Assembly: GCF_001421435.1 (NCBI RefSeq)
Contig: NZ_LMKA01000074.1
Span: 1-38,405, forward strand
Direction of reading: 5' to 3'
DNA: 38,405 nt
DNA from: Chryseobacterium sp. Leaf201
GTDB taxonomy: Bacteria; Bacteroidota; Bacteroidia; Flavobacteriales; Weeksellaceae
The first letter of the stretch is position 1, and every line of letters begins with the position of its first letter. The notes beneath the pieces are model-generated. The model made no database searches. It was given only the letters and a program-made list of their open reading frames with translations, and was not told the DNA's origin. Below are positions 7,819 through 15,834 of the stretch, piece by piece. The translations under genes were made by a program, and so were the position numbers.

Positions 7819-8457
7819 ATGTCGAAAATCAAGTTTATTACAGGCTTCCTGACCTTATTTTTACTGGGAACCCTGAATGCTCAGGAACAATCACAGGAAC
7901 AGAATAGTGAAACAGGGGTTTATATTAAAGGAAATGCACTGTTAATTCCCATCGGAGTTATCAATGTAGCTTTAGAACATCAGTTAAGTAAAAAAATTAC
8001 AGTGCAGGGCGATGTTCTGATCTCTCCCTGGAAATCTTTTTCAGGACATGAACTGCAGTATTACTCAGTTTCCGTGGAAGGCAGGTATTATTTTAATGAA
8101 GCATTTAAGCATTGGTATGTCGGAGCCAATATTGCAGGGTCCCGTTTCATCGCACAAAAATGGAATTACTGGAATGACGATGTTGTTATAGATGAACAAA
8201 CAGGTATATCTTATATTAATTCAAACCTTTATCAGAAAGGATATTCTCTTATATTTGGTATTACGGGAGGATATCAGTTCAGGCTTGCCGACAAATGGAA
8301 TATGGATATTTATGCAGGCATTGGAAGCTCCCAGGACTTTTACAAAGGGTATGACCGTACAACAGGACAGCGATATGATTCTCCTAAAGGCTACAACAAA
8401 AGCGGAGAAATTCTTCCGTACCGGGGAGGTGTTATGATTTCGTATAAATTAAAATAG
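7819..8457 (+). CDS. DUF3575-type outer membrane beta-barrel protein
   Basis: This 212-residue protein has a signal peptide (about 1-21, ending LNAQ). The mature part has alternating short strands typical of an 8- to 10-stranded barrel: KGNALLIPIGVINVALEHQL, VSVEGRYYF, WYVGANIAGS, YSLIFGITGGYQF, MDIYAGIGS, PYRGGVMISYKL. This pattern matches DUF3575 proteins of Bacteroidota, whose role is unknown. It sits 3 bp after the thioredoxin-fold gene and 4 bp before a small membrane-protein gene, so it is operonic with both. Confidence 0.8.
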   Translation: MSKIKFITGFLTLFLLGTLNAQEQSQEQNSETGVYIKGNALLIPIGVINVALEHQLSKKITVQGDVLISPWKSFSGHELQYYSVSVEGRYYFNEAFKHWYVGANIAGSRFIAQKWNYWNDDVVIDEQTGISYINSNLYQKGYSLIFGITGGYQFRLADKWNMDIYAGIGSSQDFYKGYDRTTGQRYDSPKGYNKSGEILPYRGGVMISYKLK

Positions 8458-8461
8458 AACG

Positions 8462-8668
8462 ATGAAGTTATTCGGAAAAAACCACATTATTATCTGTGTC
8501 ATTACTTTTGCCATTTTATTTTTAATGAATTATCTGGGGAATGACCAGCCGGACAAAATAGAAAGGGCATTAATGATTGCAGGTGCAGGCGTAATCGGCT
8601 TAACGATTGGCTTGGTTATTATGAACAGGGGGAAAAACGATAAAAATCCACCACCGGATTTTGACTGA
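8462..8668 (+). CDS. small two-helix membrane protein
   Basis: This is a 68-residue protein with two predicted membrane helices (about 8-25, IIICVITFAILFLMNYL, and 37-55, LMIAGAGVIGLTIGLVIM) and a charged C-terminal tail. It begins 4 bp after the barrel gene and ends just before a strong terminator, which supports it as the last gene of the three-gene operon. I do not recognise a family. Confidence 0.75.
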   Translation: MKLFGKNHIIICVITFAILFLMNYLGNDQPDKIERALMIAGAGVIGLTIGLVIMNRGKNDKNPPPDFD

Positions 8669-8695
8669 TCAATAATTCCTAAATATATACAAAAT

Positions 8696-8735
8696 AATTC
8701 GCCTGTAAATTAATGATTTACAGGCGAATTTTATT
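8696..8735. terminator. bidirectional terminator between convergent genes
   Basis: The 15-bp perfect stem AATTCGCCTGTAAAT/ATTTACAGGCGAATT surrounds a 5-nt loop (8711-8715) and is flanked by T-rich sequence on each strand. It separates the plus-strand trio from the minus-strand namZ gene. Confidence 0.9.
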
Positions 8736-8749
8736 AGCTTTTTAGTACA

Positions 8750-9946
8750 TCAGTTTTCGTACATCACATATTTTTTTCTGGTCTTCTCAAACATTTCCAG
8801 ACCCGGTTTCCAGGAGGCTTTAATCTCAGAAACGGACTTCCCTGCGATGATCTGTTTTCTCAGCTCATCAGTTCCGGATAAGGTATCAAACCATAAATTT
8901 TTCAGGAAGAAATCTGTCTGTGGGTTTTTATAGTTCTTATAAGCATTAATCACCCATTCCAAATTGAGTTCTCTTAAATTGGTTTTATAGGTTGAAAGAT
9001 TTTCGCCGTAACAAAGTTTACCGTTTAAAAAAGGGTCTTTGGCTCCGAAATTAGGCTTTGGAGTAAACTGGTAAGGCAGGCCTGTAGTCCAGGGTGAACC
9101 GTAAATCTGGAACGGCAGATCCGTTCCTCTTCCTACTGAAACCTGAGTGCCCTCGAAGAAACACAGGCTCGGGTATAAATTAATCGATTGGTCATTCGGC
9201 AGGTTGGGCGAAGGCTTATCTGAAATCGGGTAACGCTGTTTCTTATGATAATTCTTCATCGGAATAACCGTATATTTTGCCTGTACTCCATTTTTCAGCC
9301 ATTTTTCTCCGTTTACCATATTGCCATATTCTCCTATGGTCAGTCCATACACCACAGGTACTTCGTGCAGTCCCACAAAACTTGACCATTTTTTTTTCAG
9401 AACCGGGCCGTCCGTATAGCCGTCATGCGGATTGGGACGGTCCAACACCAGAACCTCAACCCTATTTTCCGCTCCGGCTTCCATCAGATAGCTCAATGTT
9501 GAGATATACGTATAAAACCTGACCCCGACATCCTGAATATCAAAAACAACAATATCAATCCCTTTTAACTGTTCGGGATTTGGCTTTTTGTTGTTTGCGT
9601 ATAAAGAAACGATGGGGATTCCTGTTTTTACATCTACCCCGTTCTTTACCTTTTCACCGGCATCCGCATCACCGCGGAAACCATGTTCAGGGGCAAAAAT
9701 AGACTGGATTTTTATTCCGTTCTTTACTAAAAAGTCAACAACATGGCTTCTGTCCTTCATCAGGCCGGTCTGGTTGGTAACCACCCCGATGGTTTTTCCC
9801 TTTAACAGCGGCAGATACAGTTCAGGCTGGTCTGCACCGGTTTTAAATTCCGTGTGATGATCAGACTGGGCATAATATTGATTGAATACTCCTAAAAAAA
9901 TTAGGCAAATAAGAAGTAAATTTTTAATTTTGAAATCTAAATTCAT
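8750..9946 (-). CDS. namZ: exo-beta-N-acetylmuramidase NamZ-like (DUF1343) protein
   Basis: The sequence matches the DUF1343 family: VVTNQTGL, SIFAPEHGFRGDADAGEKV, VSLYANNKKP, DIQDVGVRFYTYISTLSY, DRPNPHDG and YPSLCFFEGTQVSVGRGTD. NamZ removes terminal MurNAc from peptidoglycan fragments for wall recycling. I place the start at 9946 (398 residues), because it gives a clean signal peptide (MNLDFKIKNLLLICLIFLG, ending YYAQ). The open frame runs 71 codons further upstream, but that part is the antisense of the divergent permease gene. An exact -7 element, TATCTTTG, lies at 9999-9992 upstream. Export to the periplasm is expected. Confidence 0.92.
   Translation of the reverse strand: MNLDFKIKNLLLICLIFLGVFNQYYAQSDHHTEFKTGADQPELYLPLLKGKTIGVVTNQTGLMKDRSHVVDFLVKNGIKIQSIFAPEHGFRGDADAGEKVKNGVDVKTGIPIVSLYANNKKPNPEQLKGIDIVVFDIQDVGVRFYTYISTLSYLMEAGAENRVEVLVLDRPNPHDGYTDGPVLKKKWSSFVGLHEVPVVYGLTIGEYGNMVNGEKWLKNGVQAKYTVIPMKNYHKKQRYPISDKPSPNLPNDQSINLYPSLCFFEGTQVSVGRGTDLPFQIYGSPWTTGLPYQFTPKPNFGAKDPFLNGKLCYGENLSTYKTNLRELNLEWVINAYKNYKNPQTDFFLKNLWFDTLSGTDELRKQIIAGKSVSEIKASWKPGLEMFEKTRKKYVMYEN
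9925..9932 (+). promoter_or_regulatory. candidate -7 element for the FtsX-type permease gene
   Basis: TAATTTTG matches the Bacteroidota -7 consensus TAnnTTTG and lies 18 bp before the TTG start at 9951. It falls inside the signal-peptide codons of the divergent namZ gene. No good -33 TTG is seen. Confidence 0.4.
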
Positions 9947-9950
9947 AAGC

Positions 9951-11180
9951 TTGAAATTTCCTTTATATTTCTCTAGAAAAATAGCGTTTTCCAAAGATAA
10001 CAAAAATAACCTCTCGCGGGTGATCATCTTCATCGGAAGGCTTTCTGTTGCTCTGGGGATTATCGTTTCGCTGATTACCGTTTCTACCGGATTCGGTTCT
10101 AAAAAAGCGATCAAAGAGAGACTGGCAGATTTCAGCGGGCATGTTACCGTAAAATCCACACGGTCAAACTCTTCCTACAACACTTCTGTGCTTGACAACC
10201 AGGGGCTTGACATAAAAAAAATCAAAGAAATGCCGGATGTGCAGTCTGTACAGACGTATGCAACAGTAACCGGGATTATGCGGAATGAACACAATTTCGC
10301 AGGCATTATTTTTAAAGGGGTTGGAAAAGATTTTGACAGCCTGAGATTTAAAAAATTCTTAGTGGCAGGAAATACACCGCAAATTACCGGAACCGGCTAT
10401 AACAATGGCGTAACCATTTCCCAAAAGACGGCCAATGACCTTCACCTGAAACTGAAGGACAGCATTGTTACTGTATTTTCAAAAACCGACCAGCAGCCTA
10501 TCTACAGGAAATTTGAAGTGGTAGGCATCTATAAAACCGATATTAAAATGATCGATGACCAGTTTGTCATCGGGGATATCAGCCATGTGCGGAAAATTCA
10601 GGATATGAAGCCTGATGAAGTGGGCGGAATTGACATTTTTTTTAAAAATATAAATGATGTTGACCGTGATTTTCCGGAAATTGAAAAGCTGATCGGTTAT
10701 AAAAACTATGCGGAAAAAGCAACCGAAAAATTCCCTCAGATCACCGACTGGATCAGTATTTTTGACACGAATATTGCACTGATCATCATCATCATGCTGA
10801 TTGTGGTGGTCATCAATATCATCATGGTACTCCTTATTCTGATCATTGAAAGGACAAATTCCATTGGCTTATTGAAAACTTTAGGAGCCAGCAATGGACA
10901 GATCAGGGCAACGTTCATCAATTATACACTGATCATCATGATTCCGGGGCTTTTATGCGGAAACCTGATCGGGCTAAGCCTGATTCTGATTCAGAAATTC
11001 TTCGGTGTGATCAAATTAAATCCTGAAAACTATTATGTGAGCACCGTGCCGGTTGATTTAAATCCCATTGCCATTATCTCTATTTCAGCAGGCATCCTTT
11101 TAGTTTCCGGGCTTGCCCTAATCATTCCGAGCTACCTGATCAGCAAGATTTCTCCGGTGAAGGCGATTAAGTATAATTAA
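9951..11180 (+). CDS. FtsX/LolE-type ABC transporter permease
   Basis: With a TTG start at 9951 this is a 409-residue permease beginning LKFPLYFSRKIAFSK, the usual N-terminus of this family in flavobacteria. A farther TTG at 9882 is open but would run through namZ. TM1 is at about 24-47 (VIIFIGRLSVALGIIVSLIT), a MacB-like periplasmic domain follows (about 50-265), then three helices: LIIIIMLIVVVINIIMVLLIL, the LIIMIPGLLCGNLIGLSLIL helix, and a C-terminal one ending SKISPVKAIKY. The family moves lipoproteins or other lipid-linked substrates together with an ATPase, which is not encoded nearby. The non-ATG start and the 4-bp gap to namZ are unusual. Confidence 0.88.
   Translation: MKFPLYFSRKIAFSKDNKNNLSRVIIFIGRLSVALGIIVSLITVSTGFGSKKAIKERLADFSGHVTVKSTRSNSSYNTSVLDNQGLDIKKIKEMPDVQSVQTYATVTGIMRNEHNFAGIIFKGVGKDFDSLRFKKFLVAGNTPQITGTGYNNGVTISQKTANDLHLKLKDSIVTVFSKTDQQPIYRKFEVVGIYKTDIKMIDDQFVIGDISHVRKIQDMKPDEVGGIDIFFKNINDVDRDFPEIEKLIGYKNYAEKATEKFPQITDWISIFDTNIALIIIIMLIVVVINIIMVLLILIIERTNSIGLLKTLGASNGQIRATFINYTLIIMIPGLLCGNLIGLSLILIQKFFGVIKLNPENYYVSTVPVDLNPIAIISISAGILLVSGLALIIPSYLISKISPVKAIKYN
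9992..9999 (-). promoter_or_regulatory. candidate -7 element for namZ
   Basis: On the minus strand TATCTTTG is an exact TAnnTTTG match, 45 bp before the namZ ATG, and lies inside the first codons of the divergent permease gene. A -33 TTG at the expected spacing is not clear. Confidence 0.5.
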
Positions 11181-11247
11181 TTTGGGAATTTTGAAAGGTC
11201 AATAATGATTACGCTTTCTTTGATTATGACAATTCAACATCATCAGG

Positions 11248-11395
11248 TTTGTCATTCCGCATGAATCTAAGCGAAGCTTTTTACTATATTGAATTCCTAC
11301 GGAATAACAGATTTAGTATTTTTTGTCTATAACTAATCTGTTTATTATAGATCGAGATTACTTCGTCCCAGGCTCCTGCTCCTCGCAATGACAAA
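11248..11395. repeat. MITE-like intergenic repeat with 12-bp terminal inverted repeats
   Basis: The 148-bp element is bounded by TTTGTCATTCCG (11248-11259) and CGCAATGACAAA (11384-11395), inverted copies with one mismatch. The right part, CTTCGTCCCAGGCTCC then CTCGCAATGAC, is the type of GTCATTGCGAGGAG repeat seen many times in bacterial genomes, and CCTACGGAAT inside resembles another flavobacterial repeat. It has no coding capacity. It lies in the 485-bp gap 11181-11665, which has no gene. Confidence 0.6.
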
Positions 11396-11409
11396 CAGCT
11401 AAACAACGG

Positions 11410-11487
11410 CAAAAGCCCTAGCCCCGATTACGGTGAAAATCCTTTTTTGAAGAAAAAGATTGCAACGGAAAGCGGGAAACAGCTTCA
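11410..11487 (+). ncRNA. putative conserved structured element of flavobacteria
   Basis: The stretch beginning CAAAAGCCCTAGCCCCGAT and ending GGAAAGCGGGAAACAGCTTC resembles a conserved intergenic element I have seen in many flavobacterial genomes, with a central hairpin (ATCCTTTTTT-GAAGAAAAAGAT, imperfect) and conserved GAT/CGG flanks. It may be a structured RNA such as the Rfam Flavo-1 type, but I cannot verify that name from sequence alone. It lies just right of the MITE-like repeat. Confidence 0.4.
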
Positions 11488-11533
11488 AAAAATTATACAA
11501 TTATATTTTATCAACAATCAAATGAAAATTGTG

Positions 11534-11576
11534 AATGAATGGCTCTTTCTTTACAAATCAGATTCTGCCATTCATT
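11534..11576. repeat. 10-bp inverted repeat upstream of the CBS-like gene
   Basis: AATGAATGGC (11534-11543) and GCCATTCATT (11567-11576) form a stem with a 23-nt loop, about 65 bp before the -7 element of the downstream gene. It could be a terminator for upstream transcripts or an operator; no T-run follows, so its role is open. Confidence 0.35.
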
Positions 11577-11638
11577 GTTTATACTTTAACGGTCAATTCT
11601 TTAGGTGAACCTTAATTCTGATAATCATTTTAAAGCCG

Positions 11639-11646
11639 TATCTTTG
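11639..11646 (+). promoter_or_regulatory. -7 promoter element of the CBS-like gene
   Basis: TATCTTTG matches the Bacteroidota consensus TAnnTTTG exactly and lies 19 bp before the ATG at 11666. The -33 position is weak. Confidence 0.55.
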
Positions 11647-11665
11647 CCATGCTTATAAAACATTT

Positions 11666-12649
11666 ATGAAATACGCAGAAAATATTCTTGAAACGATCGG
11701 AAATACGCCACTGGTAAAGCTTAACAGGGTTTTAGGCGAAGATTTTCCGGCTTTGGTCCTGGCCAAGGTAGAAACGTTCAATCCGGGCAATTCTGTAAAA
11801 GACAGGATGGCCGTAAAAATGATTGAGGATGCTGAAAAGGACGGAAGATTAAAACCGGGAGGAACCATTATTGAAGGAACTTCCGGGAATACAGGGATGG
11901 GCCTTGCGCTTGCCGCAATCATCAAAGGGTACAAATGTATTTTTGTAACCAATTCTAAACAGTCAAAAGAAAAATGTGATATCCTTCGTGCCGTAGGCGC
12001 AGAAGTCATTGTATGCCCTACCGATGTAAAGCCTACAGACCCGCGTTCTTATTATTCGGTTTCCAAAAGACTGGCAAAAGAAACGGAAAACGGATGGTAC
12101 GTCAACCAATATGACAATTTATCCAACAGAGCGGCTCACTATGAATCAACAGCTCCTGAAATCTGGGAACAGACGGACGGAAAACTGACCCATTTTGTAG
12201 TAGGAGCCGGAACGGGAGGTACCATTACGGGCTGCGGAACATTCTTCAAGGAGAAAAATCCGGACATTAAAGTAATCGGTGTAGATACATACGGTTCTAT
12301 CTTAAAAGAATACCACGAAACCGGCGAGCTTCACTACGATCATGCTTACACCTACGTTACGGAAGGAATCGGGGAAGATATTATTCCTGAAAATTACGAT
12401 ATGGCTGTTATTGACCATTTTGAAAAAGTAACGGATAAGGACGGTGCTGTTTATGCAAGAAAATTAGCTAAAGAAGAAGGAATCTTCTGCGGTTATTCTG
12501 CGGGAAGCGCCATTGCTTCTCTGATCCAGATGAAAGATCAGTTCACGGAAAATGATGTAATTGTTGTCCTTCTCCATGATCACGGTTCCAGATATGTAGG
12601 AAAAATTTACAATGACGAGTGGATGAAAGAAATGGGCTGGCTGGATTAA
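11666..12649 (+). CDS. PLP-dependent cystathionine beta-synthase/cysteine synthase family enzyme
   Basis: This 327-residue fold-type II PLP enzyme has the Schiff-base Lys45 in NSVKDRMA, the substrate loop TSGNTG (72-77) and the phosphate loop GAGTGGTITG. The segments KEKCDILRAVGAEVIVCPTDV and TDPRSYYSVSKRL are closer to the catalytic domain of cystathionine beta-synthase than to CysK, and no regulatory CBS domains follow. It likely condenses serine or O-acetylserine with homocysteine or sulfide. It is monocistronic, with its own -7 element and a terminator 22 bp after the stop. Family is sure; the choice between CBS and CysK activity is not. Confidence 0.9.
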   Translation: MKYAENILETIGNTPLVKLNRVLGEDFPALVLAKVETFNPGNSVKDRMAVKMIEDAEKDGRLKPGGTIIEGTSGNTGMGLALAAIIKGYKCIFVTNSKQSKEKCDILRAVGAEVIVCPTDVKPTDPRSYYSVSKRLAKETENGWYVNQYDNLSNRAAHYESTAPEIWEQTDGKLTHFVVGAGTGGTITGCGTFFKEKNPDIKVIGVDTYGSILKEYHETGELHYDHAYTYVTEGIGEDIIPENYDMAVIDHFEKVTDKDGAVYARKLAKEEGIFCGYSAGSAIASLIQMKDQFTENDVIVVLLHDHGSRYVGKIYNDEWMKEMGWLD

Positions 12650-12670
12650 TCAGTCTTCCTATCTATAAAT

Positions 12671-12705
12671 AAAAACTCAGAGCATTCATTGACTCTGAGT
12701 TTTTT
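12671..12705. terminator. bidirectional terminator
   Basis: AAAAACTCAGAG pairs with CTCTGAGTTTTT around a 10-nt loop, with A and T tracts at each side, between the convergent CBS-like gene and the 12707 gene. Confidence 0.88.
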
Positions 12706-12706
12706 G

Positions 12707-13231
12707 TTATTTAATATTTTTCTTCACTGCCTGTTTCAGTATTTCATAGTCTGCCGCACTCATTGATTTCTGCGGAAACATATAATTGTATTTTCCTTCC
12801 AGAGCAATAAATTTTTCACCGGCTTCCGCAGAAGTAAATTCTGTCCAGAGACAGGTTTCTTTCGCGTTATTTATATTTACCGTGAAAATTTTTTTATTGA
12901 ATTTAATCTGGTAAATTTCTGCATTTTCCAAAGTCTTCAGGTAAGCAATAACTTCCTTTTTCCATCGCGAGACTTTATTAATGGCTACAGAAAGGAAAAT
13001 TACACAGAGCAGGAATAAAAAGCTGACAAAATATAAAATCCCAAATTTTTCTTTGCTGAAATCATCTTTAAAGATGAACAGAATGGCCAGAATAAGACCA
13101 ACAATCAGCGTGGTAACGGTTTTTCCTTTTGTAGCTGATGAAAAGAACAGGCTTCCTGAAGTACCGCTGAAGTAAACTTCTTCAAAATCTTTCCTGTTGA
13201 TCTGTAAACTGATGATTTTATCGTCATTCAT
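12707..13231 (-). CDS. membrane protein with YcxB-like C-terminal domain
   Basis: This 174-residue protein has two membrane helices (about 39-55, TVTTLIVGLILAILFIF, and 63-85, FGILYFVSFLFLLCVIFLSVA) between a short cytoplasmic N-terminus and a C-terminal domain (about 95-170) with YQIKFNKKIFTVNI and TCLWTEFTSA. This layout resembles YcxB-type proteins, whose role is unknown. A -7 element lies 36 bp upstream, suggesting it is transcribed alone. Family assignment is tentative. Confidence 0.7.
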   Translation of the reverse strand: MNDDKIISLQINRKDFEEVYFSGTSGSLFFSSATKGKTVTTLIVGLILAILFIFKDDFSKEKFGILYFVSFLFLLCVIFLSVAINKVSRWKKEVIAYLKTLENAEIYQIKFNKKIFTVNINNAKETCLWTEFTSAEAGEKFIALEGKYNYMFPQKSMSAADYEILKQAVKKNIK

Positions 13232-13266
13232 CTTGGGATTTTTTAATGGCTTTAACCGTTCTTTTG

Positions 13267-13274
13267 CAAAACTA
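13267..13274 (-). promoter_or_regulatory. candidate -7 element for the 12707-13231 gene
   Basis: On the minus strand TAGTTTTG matches TAnnTTTG and lies 36 bp before the ATG at 13231, right at the end of cbpM. Confidence 0.45.
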
Positions 13275-13276
13275 AA

Positions 13277-13579
13277 TTAAATATCCTCATATTTCTCACT
13301 AATTGCAGAAATTTTGTTCATCAGCTCGCGGTTTTTCTGTTTCAGATCATCCATTTTCCTGAGCATTTCGTGGATCACTTCCAGTCCGGGAAGATTAATC
13401 TCAAGGTCATAATGCCAGTTGGTAAACCTTTCAAAAGAAGGTAAATCTTCATACCTCAGATACCGGATTTCGTTTTCCGTATGGATATCCAGCAAGCCGG
13501 AATCTACCAGCTCATCAAAAAAAGTGATTTCTATATTGTATATTTTTACGAGCTCTTCCCTCGATATTCTTTCGTTCAT
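13277..13579 (-). CDS. cbpM: chaperone modulator CbpM
   Basis: This 100-residue protein matches the CbpM family: an N-terminal MerR-like helix-turn-helix (ISREELVKIYNIEITFFDELVDSG) and a C-terminal helix (LPGLEVIHEMLRKMDDLKQK). CbpM binds the J-domain of CbpA and restrains its DnaK co-chaperone and DNA-binding activity. The gene follows cbpA by only 3 bp, the standard cbpA-cbpM order, so the two are co-expressed. Confidence 0.92.
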   Translation of the reverse strand: MNERISREELVKIYNIEITFFDELVDSGLLDIHTENEIRYLRYEDLPSFERFTNWHYDLEINLPGLEVIHEMLRKMDDLKQKNRELMNKISAISEKYEDI

Positions 13580-13582
13580 AGC

Positions 13583-14503
13583 CTAGGAATTTTTAAGTTG
13601 TTCAAAAAGTTCTTTCTGCTTTTCGCTAAGATGGGTCGGCAGTTGTACTTCATACGTCACAAATAAATCTCCAAACTGTCCGTCTTTTTTATACACCGGA
13701 AAACCCTTCCCTTTAAGCCTTACGGTAATTCCGTTCTGCGTACCGGGCTTTACTTTGAGGTTAACGCTTCCGCTGAGGGTGTTTACCGTTACATCTCCGC
13801 CCAGTACGGCGGTATACAGGTCAATGGTTACCTTTGTTTTCAGGTCATTGCCTGACCTTTCAAAATCAGGGTCTGCAGGAATGTTGAAGGTGATGTATAA
13901 ATCCCCGGCAGGTCCACCGTTGTAACCCGGGCTTCCGTGGCCTTTCAGCCTGATCTGCTGCCCGTCATATACTCCCGCCGGAATGGTAATCCTTACTTTT
14001 TTACCGTTAATATCAAAAGTCTGCGGATGCGTGATTGCTGCATCTTTTAAACTCAGCGTAAGTTCTGCCTCCACATCCTGTCCTTTGAATTTTCCTGAGG
14101 CACTTCCTCTTGAACTTCTGCCGAAACCCTCTCCCGTACCTCCGAACATGCTCTGGAAAAAATCTGAAAAGTCTTCGCCCTCCCCGAAATCCGCACCGGA
14201 AAACCCGCCGCTGAAATTTCCGCCTTCGTGCTGATACTGCCTTTGCTGTTGCTGCTGCGCTTTTTCATATTCTTCACCATGCTTCCAGTGTTCTCCGTAT
14301 TTATCATACTTTGCCCGGTTTCCCGGATTGCTGAGCACTTCATTTGCTTCATTCAGTTCCTTAAACTGTCTTTCCGCTTCCTTGTCATTGGGATTAAGAT
14401 CGGGATGCAGCTTTCTTGCCCGTTTACGGTATGCTTTTTTAATGTCGTCCTGGGTCGCGCTTTTGTCTACTCCTAAAATTTTATAGTAATCTATATAAGC
14501 CAT
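13583..14503 (-). CDS. cbpA: DnaJ-class co-chaperone CbpA
   Basis: This is a type B DnaJ protein: J-domain ([17 protein letters not shown], with HPD in [11 protein letters not shown]), a Gly/Phe-rich linker ([19 protein letters not shown]) and the C-terminal substrate-binding domain ([21 protein letters not shown]), without the CxxCxGxG zinc repeats of DnaJ. It stimulates DnaK. I place the start at 14503 (306 residues): it begins with the usual MAYIDYYK, has AAAGG just upstream, and the ATG six codons earlier at 14521 overlaps the -7 element. Confidence 0.93.
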   Translation of the reverse strand: MAYIDYYKILGVDKSATQDDIKKAYRKRARKLHPDLNPNDKEAERQFKELNEANEVLSNPGNRAKYDKYGEHWKHGEEYEKAQQQQQRQYQHEGGNFSGGFSGADFGEGEDFSDFFQSMFGGTGEGFGRSSRGSASGKFKGQDVEAELTLSLKDAAITHPQTFDINGKKVRITIPAGVYDGQQIRLKGHGSPGYNGGPAGDLYITFNIPADPDFERSGNDLKTKVTIDLYTAVLGGDVTVNTLSGSVNLKVKPGTQNGITVRLKGKGFPVYKKDGQFGDLFVTYEVQLPTHLSEKQKELFEQLKNS

Positions 14504-14519
14504 AGAAACCTTTTTACCC

Positions 14520-14527
14520 AAATTTAA
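14520..14527 (-). promoter_or_regulatory. -7 promoter element of cbpA-cbpM
   Basis: On the minus strand TAAATTTG matches TAnnTTTG exactly, about 17 bp before the chosen cbpA start, with AAAGG in between. It decides the start at 14503 over 14521. Confidence 0.55.
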
Positions 14528-14573
14528 GAATTTTAAGACTGAAAAATATATAACTGAATGTTAAAAATAAACC

Positions 14574-14581
14574 TATCTTTG
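14574..14581 (+). promoter_or_regulatory. -7 promoter element of the symporter gene
   Basis: TATCTTTG matches TAnnTTTG exactly, 14 bp before the ATG at 14596. It is divergent from the cbpA promoter, about 50 bp apart. Confidence 0.55.
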
Positions 14582-14595
14582 AGTAAAAGCGCTGT

Positions 14596-15795
14596 ATGAA
14601 AGAGGTCATAAAAAACTACTCGGGCATTTTACTTTTACTGTTGGGCATCATTGCCGGAAGCATTCTCGGAATTGTAGCACCCGGTGTTGTTGATTATGTA
14701 AAACCTGTGGGAGATATTTTTCTCAATCTCCTTTTTGTGAGTGTGGTCCCGCTGGTGTTCTTCGCGGTTTCCAATTCTATTGCTTCACTGGAGCAGCAGT
14801 CGAAATTCGGGAAGATTATGGTGACCATGGCTTTTACCTTTCTTTTTTTCATTCTTACTGCCGCGGTTTTTACCATTGGTGCGGTCTATTTATTTCCGGT
14901 TTCAGGCGTTTCGGGAAGCAAAGCAGTGGTTGAAGAAGCGGTAAATAATGAAAGCTGGGGAAACAGGATTGTCAGTTTTTTTACCGTCGGGGAATTCACC
15001 CAGCTTTTCTCAAGGCAGAATATGCTGGCCCTTTTGATTTTTGCCTTCATGACAGGATTTGCTGCCAGAAAAGCAGGTGAAAAAGGCCACGCTTTCAGGA
15101 TGTTTATTGCTTCAGGCTATGAAGTGATGAAAGAACTGCTTATGCTGATCATGAACATTGCGCCAATCGGTCTCGGTGCCTATTTTGCGTATCAGGTGGC
15201 TACTCTTGGGCCTCAGCTCTTCGGGTTCTATGCAAAGCCTCTGGGACTGTATTATGCAGCCGGCATCGTGTATTTCCTGGTATTCTTTTCCCTGTATGCT
15301 TTTATGGCCAAAGGCCGTTACGGTGTAAAAAGTTTCTGGACGAATGCTGTTTATCCTACTTTAACCGCTCTGAGCACCTGCAGCAGCTTTGCCACAATGC
15401 CCGCGAATCTGGTAGCGGCATCTAAAATCGGGGTTCAGAACCAGGTGGCCAATATCGTCATCCCTATCGGAACAACCTTGCATAAAAACGGTTCTTCAAT
15501 GTCTTCAATCATTAAAATTTACGTTGCTTTTCTGATCATCGGAAGGGATTTTTTTGATCCGGTTAATCTTCTGCTGGCTTTGGGAATTACGGTTTTCGTA
15601 AGCATTGTGGCAGGCGGAATCCCGAACGGCGGGTATATCGGTGAAATGCTGATGATCTCTGTCTATAAATTACCCCAGGAGGCGATTCCTGCAGTGATGA
15701 TCATCGGGACACTGGTAGATCCTTTGGCCACGGTTCTTAATGCTGTGGGACAACTCGTGGCTTCGATGTTTGTGAACCGGTTTGTGAAGGTTTAA
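14596..15795 (+). CDS. dicarboxylate/amino acid:cation symporter (DAACS family)
   Basis: This 399-residue inner-membrane transporter has the DAACS pattern: hydrophobic helices from residue 9 on (GILLLLLGIIAGSILGIVAP), DIFLNLLFVSVVPLVFFAV, the re-entrant loop TALSTCSSFATMPANL (family motif of serine-rich SSS type, here STCSS), and IVIPIGTTLHKNGSSMSSII followed by the VDPLATVLNAVGQLVA helix with the usual Asp and Asn. It takes up glutamate, aspartate or C4-dicarboxylates with Na+ or H+. Its own promoter suggests a monocistronic unit. Substrate cannot be told from the sequence. Confidence 0.9.
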   Translation: MKEVIKNYSGILLLLLGIIAGSILGIVAPGVVDYVKPVGDIFLNLLFVSVVPLVFFAVSNSIASLEQQSKFGKIMVTMAFTFLFFILTAAVFTIGAVYLFPVSGVSGSKAVVEEAVNNESWGNRIVSFFTVGEFTQLFSRQNMLALLIFAFMTGFAARKAGEKGHAFRMFIASGYEVMKELLMLIMNIAPIGLGAYFAYQVATLGPQLFGFYAKPLGLYYAAGIVYFLVFFSLYAFMAKGRYGVKSFWTNAVYPTLTALSTCSSFATMPANLVAASKIGVQNQVANIVIPIGTTLHKNGSSMSSIIKIYVAFLIIGRDFFDPVNLLLALGITVFVSIVAGGIPNGGYIGEMLMISVYKLPQEAIPAVMIIGTLVDPLATVLNAVGQLVASMFVNRFVKV

Positions 15796-15834
15796 CTGTA
15801 CAGACAGAACACATTAAATTGTATTGAAATTAAC

